From Pseudomonas viridiflava (GTDB taxonomy: Bacteria > Pseudomonadota > Gammaproteobacteria > Pseudomonadales > Pseudomonadaceae): 64,000 nt of DNA. This document shows positions 17,169 to 25,642 of this stretch, piece after piece. Where the stretch lies: assembly GCF_900591205.1 (NCBI RefSeq), contig NZ_UUPU01000027.1:186001-250000 (forward strand), read 5' to 3'. Positions within the stretch are counted from its first letter, which is position 1, and each line of letters opens with the position of its first letter. The position numbers and the translations under genes are program-made. The notes beneath the pieces are model-generated. The model saw only the letters and a list, made by a program, of their open reading frames with translations, was not told the DNA's origin and did not search any database.

Positions 17169-19433
17169 TCAACGGGCGGTGATTTTCCATGCCCGGTGGA
17201 TCTTCGCGTTACGCGCAAAATCCGGGTCCAGGGTCTTGTCGCTGATCTCCTCGACCGCATAGCGCTCGCTGAGGTTGTCCTCCAGCACGAACTTGCGGAA
17301 GTTGTTCGAGAAGTACAGCACGCCGCCCGGCGCCAAACGCGCCATGGCCAGGTCGAGCAACTGCACGTGGTCGCGCTGCACATCGAAGATGCCTTCCATG
17401 CGCTTGGAGTTGGAGAAGGTCGGCGGGTCGATGAAAATCAGGTCGAATTCATCGCGACTGGCTTCCAGCCAGGCCATCACATCACCCTGCTCCAGGCGGT
17501 TCTTGTCGGAGAAACCGTTGAGCGAGAAGTTGCGACGGGCCCAGTCCAGGTAGGTCTTGGACAGGTCGACGCTGGTGGTGCTGCGCGCGCCGCCCTTGGC
17601 TGCATGCACGCTGGCGGTGGCGGTGTAGCAATACAGGTTGAGGAAGCGCTTGCCGGCCGCTTCTTTCTGGATGCGCATGCGCATCGGGCGATGGTCGAGG
17701 AACAGGCCGGTGTCCAGGTAATCAGTGAGGTTGACCAGCAGCTTCACACCGCCTTCGCTGACCTCGGTAAACTTGCCCTGGGCGCTCTGGCGCTCGTACT
17801 GCTTGGTGCCGCTCTGACGCTCGCGACGTTTGACCACCACGCGGCTCTTGTCGATGTTCAACGCCTGGGGAATGGCCGCCAGCGCATCGAACATACGGGC
17901 GGAGGCTTTCTCCGGATCAATGGATTTAGGCGCCGCATATTCCTGAACGTGGACCCAATCGTGGTACAGGTCGATGGCCATGGAGTATTCCGGCATATCG
18001 GCGTCATACACCCGGTAGCAATCCACACCGTCACGCTTGGCCCACTTGCCCAGTTGCTTGAGGTTCTTCTGCAGGCGGTTGGCGAACATCTGCCCGCCCT
18101 CGCTCAGGCGCGCCTGCTCCACCACGGGCGCCGGGGCCGGCTTGATCGGGTTGCCGTTCTTGTTGTACTGGCGCTCTTGCGGCTCGGCCGGGGCCTGATC
18201 GTAAGCGGCTTGCTCACGCTCGGCCTGGCGCTGCTCGGGGGTGCGACGCTCGCCAGTGACGAACTGGTCCGGGTTGACCTTGATCAGCAGCAATTTGCAC
18301 GGCAAGGCGCCGTTCCAGAACGAATACTGTTTGTGGCTGCGGATGCCCATGCGCTTGCCCAGGTCCGGCGCGCCGGTGAACACCGCCGCTTCCCAGCCCA
18401 TGCATGCCTGGCGCAGACGCTCGCCGAGGTTCTGATAGAGGTACAACAGGCTGGCTTCGTCACCCAGGCGCTCGCCGTAGGGTGGGTTGCAGATCACCAG
18501 GCCCTTCTGGTTCTGGTCCGGGCGCGGCTCGAAAGTGCCGACTTCGCCCTGGTACACCTTGATCCAGTGGCTCAAGCCTGCACGTTCGATGTTGTTGCGT
18601 GCGGGCTGGATCAGGCGCGGGTCAGCCTCGTAGCCACGCACCCACAAGGGCGGCTTGTTCATGCCGATGGCGGCACGTTCGGATGCCTCGGTGTGCAGTT
18701 TCTTCCACAGCGCCGGGACGTGGCCGAGCCAGGTGGTGAACCCCCAGAGTTCGCGATTGAGGTTAGGCGCCATGTCGGCGGCGATCATTGCGCCTTCCAC
18801 CAGGAAGGTGCCCACGCCGCACATCGGGTCCGTCAGCGCGCCGCCTTCGGCCGCAATGCGCGGCCAACCGGAGCGGATCAGGATCGCCGCTGCGAGGTTT
18901 TCCTTCAACGGTGCGGCGCCCTGCTGCAGGCGGTAGCCGCGCTGGTGCAGGCTATGACCGGAGAGGTCGAGCGACAGGATCGCTTCGCCGCGGTCCAGGC
19001 GCAGGTGAATGCGCAGGTCCGGGTTGATCTTGTCGATGGACGGGCGCTCGCCGGTCGGGGTGCGCAGCTTGTCGACGATCGCATCCTTGACCTTCAGTGC
19101 GCCGAAGTGGGTGTTGTCGATGCCCGAACCGTGGCCGCTGAATTCCACCGCAAGGCTGCCATCCGGGACCATGTGGTCGGCCCATTCGATATCCAGCACG
19201 CCGTGGTAGAGGTCTTCGGCATCCTTCATCGGGAAGCGCTTGAGCACCAGCAACACGCGGTTGGCGAGCCGTGACCAGAGGCACAAGCGGTAGGCGGTTT
19301 CCATGTCGGCCATGCCGCGAACGGCCGAGGTGTGCTCGCGGGCTTCCTCAAGGCCAAGCCCGACGGCTTCCTCGATCAGCAGCCCTTCGAGGCCCTTGGG
19401 GCAGGTGAGGAAGAGTTCAAAACGGTCCGACAT
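17169..19433 (-). CDS. rlmL: Bifunctional 23S rRNA methyltransferase RlmKL
   Basis: A 754-residue enzyme making m2G2445 and m7G2069 in 23S rRNA. It has an N-terminal THUMP region, a first Rossmann methyltransferase (DPMCGVGTFLVEGAMIA; catalytic NPPYGERLG) and a second RlmK-type half (NLYCYTATASVHAAKGGA; FIDPPTFSNSKR). The ATG at 19433 gives MSDRFELFLTCPKGLE, the family start; the frame stays open upstream to 19499 but that part is not conserved-looking. A central lysine/glutamine-rich linker links the halves. It is followed by a strong terminator. Confidence 0.95.
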   Translation of the reverse strand: MSDRFELFLTCPKGLEGLLIEEAVGLGLEEAREHTSAVRGMADMETAYRLCLWSRLANRVLLVLKRFPMKDAEDLYHGVLDIEWADHMVPDGSLAVEFSGHGSGIDNTHFGALKVKDAIVDKLRTPTGERPSIDKINPDLRIHLRLDRGEAILSLDLSGHSLHQRGYRLQQGAAPLKENLAAAILIRSGWPRIAAEGGALTDPMCGVGTFLVEGAMIAADMAPNLNRELWGFTTWLGHVPALWKKLHTEASERAAIGMNKPPLWVRGYEADPRLIQPARNNIERAGLSHWIKVYQGEVGTFEPRPDQNQKGLVICNPPYGERLGDEASLLYLYQNLGERLRQACMGWEAAVFTGAPDLGKRMGIRSHKQYSFWNGALPCKLLLIKVNPDQFVTGERRTPEQRQAEREQAAYDQAPAEPQERQYNKNGNPIKPAPAPVVEQARLSEGGQMFANRLQKNLKQLGKWAKRDGVDCYRVYDADMPEYSMAIDLYHDWVHVQEYAAPKSIDPEKASARMFDALAAIPQALNIDKSRVVVKRRERQSGTKQYERQSAQGKFTEVSEGGVKLLVNLTDYLDTGLFLDHRPMRMRIQKEAAGKRFLNLYCYTATASVHAAKGGARSTTSVDLSKTYLDWARRNFSLNGFSDKNRLEQGDVMAWLEASRDEFDLIFIDPPTFSNSKRMEGIFDVQRDHVQLLDLAMARLAPGGVLYFSNNFRKFVLEDNLSERYAVEEISDKTLDPDFARNAKIHRAWKITAR

Positions 19434-19966
19434 GGGGCATTCCAGGCTTTTCAGCAATAAATGAACGGGCGACGCATCACCGGTTCGGTTTTCAATCAAG
19501 CACTTTTCTTGAAGAGTGCCCGCGTGGCACGAATGTGCCGTTCCACCCCGCCTGCCGGGCCTTTGGGCCTTAATTGACGGGGCAGATCAATAAATTTGAT
19601 GCAACAAAAAGAAATATTCCGACCCTTCGTCGAATAATAACCGACTGCAACGGGCGGGCATTCTCACTAAAGGATTAAACCCATCCTCTATGCAGGGTGC
19701 ATCATAGCTGGCTTTGCCCAATAAATGGGGCGAAAAGCCATCCCAGCTTATGGCTATAGCATCGTTATCGTTACGTGCTTATGACAAAACGATCATTGAA
19801 TCCATGTGACCTATTGGTTAGAACTCAACACAGGTTGGCGCCGTAACGACGTCGACACCTAGGCTCGCCACGCCGGCAGCGAGCCCACCAACGGCAGAAA
19901 AACTCTGCCCGGCCTCAGACGAGGCCGAAGGATATCAAGACAGTCAACAAGTGAGGGAAACACCCT
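19434..19966. other. 533-base gene-free region between rlmKL and rmf
   Basis: No protein-coding frame here is convincing. It should hold the rlmKL promoter on the minus strand and the rmf promoter plus a long leader on the plus strand. GGCTATAGC at 19752-19760 resembles an RpoS-type -10 element. Three successive hairpins occupy 19862-19927. An sRNA gene cannot be excluded. Confidence 0.5.
19862..19927 (+). promoter_or_regulatory. Structured 5' leader of rmf (three tandem hairpins)
   Basis: Three stem-loops follow one another: GGCTCGC / GCGAGCC (19862-19885), GGCAGA / TCTGCC (19893-19909) and CGGCCTC / GAGGCCG (19910-19927). A fourth small arm pair, AGGG-aaaca-CCCT, covers the likely ribosome site directly before the rmf ATG. 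Function is inferred only from position. Confidence 0.4.
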
Positions 19967-20182
19967 ATGAGAAGACTTAAGCGTGATCCGTTGGAAAGAG
20001 CATTTTTACGCGGATATCAATATGGCGTTCATGGCAAATCCCGTGAGCTTTGCCCATTTACTCTACCGTCGGTACGCCAAGCCTGGATCAACGGCTGGCG
20101 AGAAGGACGCGGCGACAACTGGGACGGTATGACTGGCACTGCGGGAATCCACAGACTCAACGAACTTCACGCCGTCGGCTAA
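19967..20182 (+). CDS. rmf: Ribosome modulation factor
   Basis: A 71-residue basic protein that pairs 70S ribosomes into inactive 100S dimers in stationary phase. The sequence begins MRRLKRDPLERAFLRGYQYG and contains the conserved CPF and WINGWREGR segments. GTGAGGG precedes the ATG. It is monocistronic with its own terminator and a long leader, consistent with growth-phase control. Confidence 0.96.
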   Translation: MRRLKRDPLERAFLRGYQYGVHGKSRELCPFTLPSVRQAWINGWREGRGDNWDGMTGTAGIHRLNELHAVG

Positions 20183-20267
20183 TCAAGGGCATTTAATTCC
20201 GACACCACCACGAATATGTAACGACTTAACCACGCACGCCCTATCCAGGCGGCGGGCTTCGGCCCAG

Positions 20268-20294
20268 GGGCTCCTTTTAAGGAGCCCTTTTTAT
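20268..20294 (+). terminator. Intrinsic terminator of rmf
   Basis: Stem GGGCTCC / GGAGCCC around TTTTAA, followed by TTTTTATT. It lies between convergent rmf and pyrD. Confidence 0.88.
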
Positions 20295-20304
20295 TGGCTG
20301 AGCG

Positions 20305-21333
20305 TCAGGCTTTCTTAGGCAGTGCAGCAATGGCATCCACCGACTGGCGAATCAGCGCCGGGCCCTTATAGATAAAGCCGGAGTACAGCTGCACCAGGCT
20401 GGCTCCTGCGGCGATCTTCTCGGCGGCATGCTTGCCTTCAGTGATGCCACCCACCGCAATGATCGGCAAACGCCCGGCCAGCTCGGCGGCCAATACCTTG
20501 ACGATATGGGTGCTCTTGTCGCGCACCGGGGCCCCCGACAGGCCGCCGGCTTCATCACCATGGGCCAAGCCTTCAACACCGACACGGCTGAGGGTGGTGT
20601 TGGTCGCGATCACCGCATCCATGCCCGAGTCCACCAGGGCCTGGGCGACCAGCACGGTTTCCTCATCCGTCATGTCCGGGGCAATCTTGATCGCCAACGG
20701 CACGCGCTTGCCGTGGCGCACGGCCAGGTCTTCCTGACGCTGGCGCAAGGCTTCGAGCAACTGCTTGAGCGAATCGCCGAACTGCAGGCTGCGCAGGCCC
20801 GGGGTGTTGGGCGAGCTGACGTTGACGGTGACATAGCTGGCGTGGGCGTAGACCTTGTCCAGGCAGATCAGGTAATCATCGACAGCGCGCTCTACCGGCG
20901 TGTCGAAGTTCTTGCCGATATTGATCCCCAGGATGCCCTTGTACTTCGCCACCTGAACCCGCGACAACAGATGATCGACGCCCAGGTTGTTGAAGCCCAT
21001 GCGGTTGATGATCGCCTCGGCGTCCGGCAAGCGGAAGATGCGCGGCTTGGGGTTGCCCGGCTGCGGGCGTGGGGTCACGGTGCCGATTTCGACAAACCCG
21101 AAACCCAGTTGCGCAAAACCGTCGATGGCCGCGCCGTTCTTGTCCAGGCCGGCTGCCAGCCCGACTGGGTTGGGGAAGTCCAGCCCCATCACCGATACCG
21201 GCACTTTCGCCGGTGCCTTGCATACCAGGCCATTGAGCCCCAGACGGCCACCGGCACCGATCAGGTCCAGGGACAGATCGTGGGAGGTTTCCGGGGAAAG
21301 TTTGAACAACAGCTGGCGGGCCAGGGTATACAT
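20305..21333 (-). CDS. pyrD: Dihydroorotate dehydrogenase (quinone), class 2
   Basis: Membrane-associated flavoenzyme of pyrimidine synthesis, 342 residues, oxidising dihydroorotate with quinone. N-terminal quinone-binding helices ([20 protein letters not shown]) mark class 2. Barrel landmarks are [26 protein letters not shown] with the catalytic serine region, [10 protein letters not shown] and the FMN-phosphate loop VGGI. The ATG at 21333 fits the family. Convergent with rmf, as in other pseudomonads. Confidence 0.96.
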   Translation of the reverse strand: MYTLARQLLFKLSPETSHDLSLDLIGAGGRLGLNGLVCKAPAKVPVSVMGLDFPNPVGLAAGLDKNGAAIDGFAQLGFGFVEIGTVTPRPQPGNPKPRIFRLPDAEAIINRMGFNNLGVDHLLSRVQVAKYKGILGINIGKNFDTPVERAVDDYLICLDKVYAHASYVTVNVSSPNTPGLRSLQFGDSLKQLLEALRQRQEDLAVRHGKRVPLAIKIAPDMTDEETVLVAQALVDSGMDAVIATNTTLSRVGVEGLAHGDEAGGLSGAPVRDKSTHIVKVLAAELAGRLPIIAVGGITEGKHAAEKIAAGASLVQLYSGFIYKGPALIRQSVDAIAALPKKA

Positions 21334-21418
21334 GGGCGGGCTAGACTCGGAGGCGGCGAAAGGTGGCGCCGATTATAGCCGGGGTGACGGCGCGGGTGCG
21401 AGGCGTGCCGTGCAAACA

Positions 21419-21880
21419 TCAATGACGCTGCAAGACCAGGGCCTCATAACGCGACCAGATTTTCTCCGCGTAGCGCATACGCAACGCCTCGCGCTGCGGC
21501 CCATCACCCAGCCCAACGTTGTAGGAACCTACTGCCGTCCAGTTGTAGCCAAAGCGCTGGATGAACTCGGCGAGAATCGAAGCCCCGACCTCTACCGACA
21601 AGCAAGGCTCACTCAACAGGCGCTCCTCGGTAATACCCTGCTTGAGCAAGCGGGGTAAGTGGATGCTGTTGATCTGCATCAGGCCGATGTCTCGGGTGCC
21701 ATTGCTGTTGGCAGGATTGATCGAGTCCGCACGCAAACCCGACTCCACTGCAGCGATTGCCTGCAACAGCTCCGGCTCGATGTCATAGCGGTTGGCGGTC
21801 TCCACCCAGCAATTGGCCTGAGCCTGTTGGCAGCTCATCAATAACCCCAGCAACACGCCCTTGCTCCAGAACCTAGCCAT
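21419..21880 (-). CDS. IagB/IpgF-type lytic transglycosylase (T3SS-associated)
   Basis: A small 153-residue exported muramidase. A signal peptide covers about residues 1-22 (LLGLLMSCQQAQA). The SLT fold shows the catalytic glutamate in AAVESG, then RDIGLMQINSIHLPRL and GSYNVGLG, the pattern of IagB/IpgF enzymes that open peptidoglycan for type III secretion machines. It overlaps the upstream HilA-like gene by eight bases, reproducing the hilA-iagB order of SPI-1. No full secretion apparatus is present, so its current role is unclear. Confidence 0.85.
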   Translation of the reverse strand: MARFWSKGVLLGLLMSCQQAQANCWVETANRYDIEPELLQAIAAVESGLRADSINPANSNGTRDIGLMQINSIHLPRLLKQGITEERLLSEPCLSVEVGASILAEFIQRFGYNWTAVGSYNVGLGDGPQREALRMRYAEKIWSRYEALVLQRH

Positions 21881-22304
21881 GTTCTACCTGTTTTACCGGC
21901 GTATGGCTGACCTGGCCGCAGACCGAACACACGTGCTCCCCGTGCCGGACAAAACTTGGCGCATGCCCTTCATCGCTCTTCACCGGGCAGGTAAACCGAT
22001 AACCCCGCCCGTAGACCGTCTTGATAAACACTTTGTCCGCGCCCAGGTATTTGCGCAGCGAATAAATGCAGCGCGTCAGTGACTCTTCCGAGGCTTCCCC
22101 CTGGGGCCACGCCAGCTCCAGCAAGCGATCCTTGGTCATCAACGTACCGCCGCAAGCCAACAGCAGCCGCAACACATGCCACTCCTTGGGCGGCAGTTGA
22201 ACATCCGAGCCCTCGCCGGTCAGGCGACCATCGCCGTGCAGAGTCCAGCGCGCAAAAACCTGAGCATGCGTCGTCAATTGATTATTTGCGACGACCATAC
22301 GCAC
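21873..22304 (-). CDS. HilA-like winged-helix regulator (DNA-binding domain only)
   Basis: A 143-residue protein with one OmpR/HilA-type winged helix at about residues 18-110. The segments LPPKEWHVLRLLLACGG, SEESLTRCIYSLRKYLG and TVYGRGYRF resemble the HilA DNA-binding domain. HilA itself is over 500 residues with a long C-terminal sensing part; here only a short tail with HVCSVCGQ follows. It is coupled to the IagB-like gene by an eight-base overlap. It could be a functional short regulator or the remains of a larger one. Confidence 0.8.
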   Translation of the reverse strand: MRMVVANNQLTTHAQVFARWTLHGDGRLTGEGSDVQLPPKEWHVLRLLLACGGTLMTKDRLLELAWPQGEASEESLTRCIYSLRKYLGADKVFIKTVYGRGYRFTCPVKSDEGHAPSFVRHGEHVCSVCGQVSHTPVKQVEHG

Positions 22305-22454
22305 CTCGGTATCCGAAGACTGACATTGAAGTCCCTATTTCCAGTAACGGCTTATGCGCCCATGCCTCCAACTATAAAAACCCACCTTCCCCCTCACGCC
22401 AGGAAAAATCCCATACATCCAGCGATTTAACGAACCACTAGGTAGGACTTTTCC

Positions 22455-22697
22455 TTATTCAACCTCGACAGGCGCCCACGCGTGATAAACCTCAAGCAGT
22501 TCAACCCCTAATCGGTCCTCCAACTGCACCAGTTCGCCCAGCGCAAACAACTGCCCGTTAACCCGTACTTCCACGCAGTGAATGGCTTCAGGTGCCAAAG
22601 GCAATACCTTGCCTGGCGCAAAAGCCGCGAGGCGCCTGTGGCTGACCAATTGTTCCTGTAGCAGAATTTCCAGATGCATGGGTAACGCCTTTTTCAC
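22455..22697 (-). CDS. SctQ-like SpoA-domain protein (short)
   Basis: An 80-residue protein equal to one SpoA (FliN/SctQ C-terminal) domain: about residues 7-80, with LAPEAIHCVEVRVNGQLFALGELVQ and RLGVELLEV. Such domains form the cytoplasmic sorting platform of type III secretion. Start is GTG at 22697, overlapping the sctC stop as GTGA; ATG at 22679 is possible. An in-frame TGA lies four codons before the GTG, so no longer SctQ is encoded. It resembles HrcQb or the internally translated short SctQ product; the N-terminal SctQ part is absent. Confidence 0.7.
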   Translation of the reverse strand: MKKALPMHLEILLQEQLVSHRRLAAFAPGKVLPLAPEAIHCVEVRVNGQLFALGELVQLEDRLGVELLEVYHAWAPVEVE

Positions 22698-24133
22698 GGG
22701 TAGAGATCACGAGCTGGCCCTGCAAACGCACGCTGCACCCGCTCGTATTGCGCTGCAGTCAACGGCGGAGGCCCGACACCCCCTGCCACAGCCTTGAATT
22801 CGTCGCCCACGGCTCGCGCCTGAATGACAAACAAGCGTACCGGCGCCGAGCGACCCGGCGGCGCGCTACGCCTTTGCTCGGCCGCGTCCCGTCGAAACGC
22901 GCCAAGCCATAAGCGCTTGCCCTGCGGCACGCGAACAACACTGACGACACCCACTCGCCCGACCGCTGTGGGGCGTGTGCGTACCCCCTCTTCAATGGCC
23001 TGGCGACCATCCTCGACATCCAGGCGCATCTCGATCTGGTTAGTCTCGACAAAACGCGGCACTACGCTGACCTGGGAGCCATAACGCACGGGCTTCCAGT
23101 CGACGTCATCGCTTCCAGGGGCCGGTAGATAGAAGGTGTGGTTGTCCTGGAATACCGCCGGCACATTTTCCTGAGTGAGAATCACCGGTAACGTCACCAT
23201 CCTGGCCCGCCGTCGGCGCTCCAGCAGCGCGATCTGCGCCATCAAGCGGTTATCGTCCAGCGGCTCCATGATTCGAGTGGTCGAGGCTTCGGCGTCAGCG
23301 CCTCCGCCCAGGCCCAGCGCCTTCAGTTCGTCACGGTCCACGTCCACCAGCCACAACGAGACCTCGATCGCCCGCTTGGGCAGATCCAGCTCCGCTACCA
23401 GTTTCTGGATGAGGCTCACCTGCGCAGGTTTGCCCTTGATCAGCAGGCTGTTGGCATCCGGGAAGGCAATCACCCCCAGGCTCCTGTCGGCCAAGGGGCC
23501 CTTCTGCTCGTTGGCCAGCAGGGTTTCGATCATCGACGCCATCCCCGGCACCGTAACCGGGTTATCGCTGCTGCCATATTGGCGGTCAGCCACCGGGGTA
23601 TTGAGCACTTGAACCACCGCGAAAGCCTGCGCGCCCACGCGCAAGTCCGCCCGTTGCCGGTCCATCAGCTGAGTCAGCCGAAGCACCTGGTCTACATAAT
23701 TCGGTGGACCGGACACATAGAATGTCCGCGCCCCGCTTTCACGCAGGGGGTAGCGCGACTCATCGAGACCCGAACGGCGCATGAGCGCACGCAGCCGGTC
23801 GATGGAAATATGCCGCAACGCCACCGCAGAGCTTTTTGCTTCGCCGGCGTTATAAACATGGAGCACCTGCCCATCGCTGTACCAGATCAGGTCCTGTTGC
23901 TGTGCAAGTGCCTCCAGGGTCTGTTGCGGCGCAGCCAAATCAAAGACCCCGCTGACGCGTGCGCGCGCGACCTCGCGGCTGACCACAATCGGCACCCCTA
24001 ACGGCACAGACAGTGCGGTAAACAGGGTATGCAGGCTTTCGTCCTGCGCCTGATAGCTTTCGCCCCAGGCAAGCGCATTACCCGACATCAACACGGCAAA
24101 CAGCAGCCAGCGACAAAGTCGGAGACGGGGCAT
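22694..24133 (-). CDS. sctC: Type III secretion outer-membrane secretin SctC (possibly decayed)
   Basis: A 479-residue secretin-family protein. It has a signal peptide (about residues 1-24), an N0-like domain (DESLHTLFTALSVPLGVPIVV), an N1-type region with TFYVSGPPNYVDQVL typical of T3SS secretins, and a C-terminal secretin core ending RLFVIQARAV. Between LWLGAFRRD and VRLFVI, the usual hydrophobic proline/glycine segment (VPxLGxIPxxGxLF) is replaced by a short Q/R/S/P-rich stretch, a sign of divergence or decay. ATG 24133 was chosen because the signal peptide starts there; the frame is open to 24256. Confidence 0.8.
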   Translation of the reverse strand: MPRLRLCRWLLFAVLMSGNALAWGESYQAQDESLHTLFTALSVPLGVPIVVSREVARARVSGVFDLAAPQQTLEALAQQQDLIWYSDGQVLHVYNAGEAKSSAVALRHISIDRLRALMRRSGLDESRYPLRESGARTFYVSGPPNYVDQVLRLTQLMDRQRADLRVGAQAFAVVQVLNTPVADRQYGSSDNPVTVPGMASMIETLLANEQKGPLADRSLGVIAFPDANSLLIKGKPAQVSLIQKLVAELDLPKRAIEVSLWLVDVDRDELKALGLGGGADAEASTTRIMEPLDDNRLMAQIALLERRRRARMVTLPVILTQENVPAVFQDNHTFYLPAPGSDDVDWKPVRYGSQVSVVPRFVETNQIEMRLDVEDGRQAIEEGVRTRPTAVGRVGVVSVVRVPQGKRLWLGAFRRDAAEQRRSAPPGRSAPVRLFVIQARAVGDEFKAVAGGVGPPPLTAAQYERVQRAFAGPARDLYP

Positions 24134-24296
24134 CGTTGCGCAAAATTCCGCGTACACCTTGGGTTTTCCTGGATGGCCTGGCATGAGAGGCGGCCATACT
24201 GAAAGGCGGAGCATTTTCAATCTTGATGGAAAGTTGACGGTCGGCCGCGCCATCACCCCGTGGCATGTGCCTTGCTATGGACTCTGTAACAAAGCG

Positions 24297-24383
24297 CGCA
24301 CCAACGACGGAGCGAACTTACGGACAAAGGCGTCGTTACCCGCAATGGCTGCATCGCCATCTGAGGGAACGACGCTTTTTTTT
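24297..24383 (+). promoter_or_regulatory. ANTAR-type RNA leader with overlapping terminator before nasS
   Basis: Hairpin 1 (24297-24314): CGCACC / GGAGCG around hexaloop AACGAC. Hairpin 2 (about 24320-24336): short stem around hexaloop AAAGGC. Both loops have A at position 1 and G at position 4, the ANTAR-target signature. The 3' arm of hairpin 2 is also the 5' arm of a terminator: GCGTCGTT (24330-24337) pairs with AACGACGC (24368-24375), followed by eight T. NasT is the expected antiterminator, giving self-control of nasST. Confidence 0.75.
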
Positions 24384-24403
24384 GAAAGAAAAGGTAGGTC
24401 TTG

Positions 24404-25630
24404 ATGAACGATTCGGTTGGCAACAGCCCGGTGAATAATCCGTTGGCCTGGGTCAACGGCAGCGATGCGCCGGAAAAAAGCAGCCTGGACCTGGGGTTCA
24501 TGGCCTTGAGTGATTGCGCTTCGCTGGTGGTAGCCGCCACCCAGGGCTTCGCTCAACCCTACGGGCTGACCTTGAACCTCAAACGCCAATCTTCATGGGC
24601 CAACCTGCGGGACAAGCTGGTCAGCGGCGAGCTGGACGCCGCGCACAGCCTGTATGGACTGATCTATGCCGTGCACTTGGGCATCGGCGGCATCGCGCCC
24701 ACCGACATGGCCGTGCTGATGGGGCTGAACCAGAATGGCCAGAGCATCAACCTGTCCCATGGGCTCCAGGCGCAAGGAGTGACCACTCCTGAGGCGCTGG
24801 ACCGGCACGTGCACCAAAGTCGAACAAAATTGACCTTCGCCCAGACCTTTCCTACAGGCACGCATGCCATGTGGCTGTATTACTGGCTGGCAAGCCAAGG
24901 CATTCATCCATTGCAGGATGTGGACAGCGTAGTGGTGCCCCCGCCGCAAATGGTCGCGCACCTGCAAGCCGGGCGTATCGACGGGTTTTGCGTAGGCGAG
25001 CCCTGGTGTGCCAGTGCGGTAAAGCAAAACCAGGGCTTTACCCTGGCGACCACCCAGGCGATCTGGCCGAATCATCCGGAAAAGGTGCTCGGCTGCACCC
25101 AAGCCTTCGTCGACCAGTACCCCAACACCGCACGCGTACTGGTGATGGCTATCCTGGAGGCCAGCCGCTTTATCGAGCAGAACACCGAAAACCGCCGCTC
25201 TACCGCGCAATTACTCAGCGGCAGTGACTACCTCGACGCCCCGCTCGACTGCATCGAGCCGCGCTTGCTCGGGGCCTACGAGGATGGCCTGGGCAACCAG
25301 TGGCAGGACCCTCACGCCCTGCGTTTCTTTGCCGGCGGTGCAGTCAACCTGCCCTACCTCTGCGATGGCATGTGGTTCATGACCCAGTTCCGGCGCTGGG
25401 GCCTGCTGCGCGAAGACCCGGACTACGTGGGCGTCGCCCGCCAGGTACAGCAGTTGGTTCTGTATCGTCAGGCAGCCGATGCGTTGGGCATCACCGACAA
25501 CGGCCAGGACATGCGCAGCAGCCAGTTGATCGACGGCAAGGTCTGGGACGGCTCCGACCCCGCCGGCTACGCCCGCAGCTTCCGGCTACATGCCATGGTC
25601 GACTCGGCCAACCGCCAAGCCTTGCGCTGA
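24404..25630 (+). CDS. nasS: Nitrate-sensing protein NasS
   Basis: A 408-residue cytoplasmic relative of the NrtA/CmpA nitrate-binding proteins with no signal peptide. Landmarks are LGFMALSDCASLVVAATQGF, DAAHSLYGLIYA, the ATFP-type segment AQTFPTGTHAMWLYYWLA and DGFCVGEPW. In the known system it holds NasT without nitrate and releases it when nitrate binds. ATG 24404 with AGGTAGG upstream was chosen; TTG 24401 is in frame. It is 12 bases before nasT and has an attenuator-type leader. Confidence 0.92.
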   Translation: MNDSVGNSPVNNPLAWVNGSDAPEKSSLDLGFMALSDCASLVVAATQGFAQPYGLTLNLKRQSSWANLRDKLVSGELDAAHSLYGLIYAVHLGIGGIAPTDMAVLMGLNQNGQSINLSHGLQAQGVTTPEALDRHVHQSRTKLTFAQTFPTGTHAMWLYYWLASQGIHPLQDVDSVVVPPPQMVAHLQAGRIDGFCVGEPWCASAVKQNQGFTLATTQAIWPNHPEKVLGCTQAFVDQYPNTARVLVMAILEASRFIEQNTENRRSTAQLLSGSDYLDAPLDCIEPRLLGAYEDGLGNQWQDPHALRFFAGGAVNLPYLCDGMWFMTQFRRWGLLREDPDYVGVARQVQQLVLYRQAADALGITDNGQDMRSSQLIDGKVWDGSDPAGYARSFRLHAMVDSANRQALR

Positions 25631-25642
25631 CAGGAGAACTCT

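Noticed and set aside
17157-19274. Plus-strand open frame of 705 codons
   Set aside because: Antisense to rlmKL, which carries all methyltransferase motifs.
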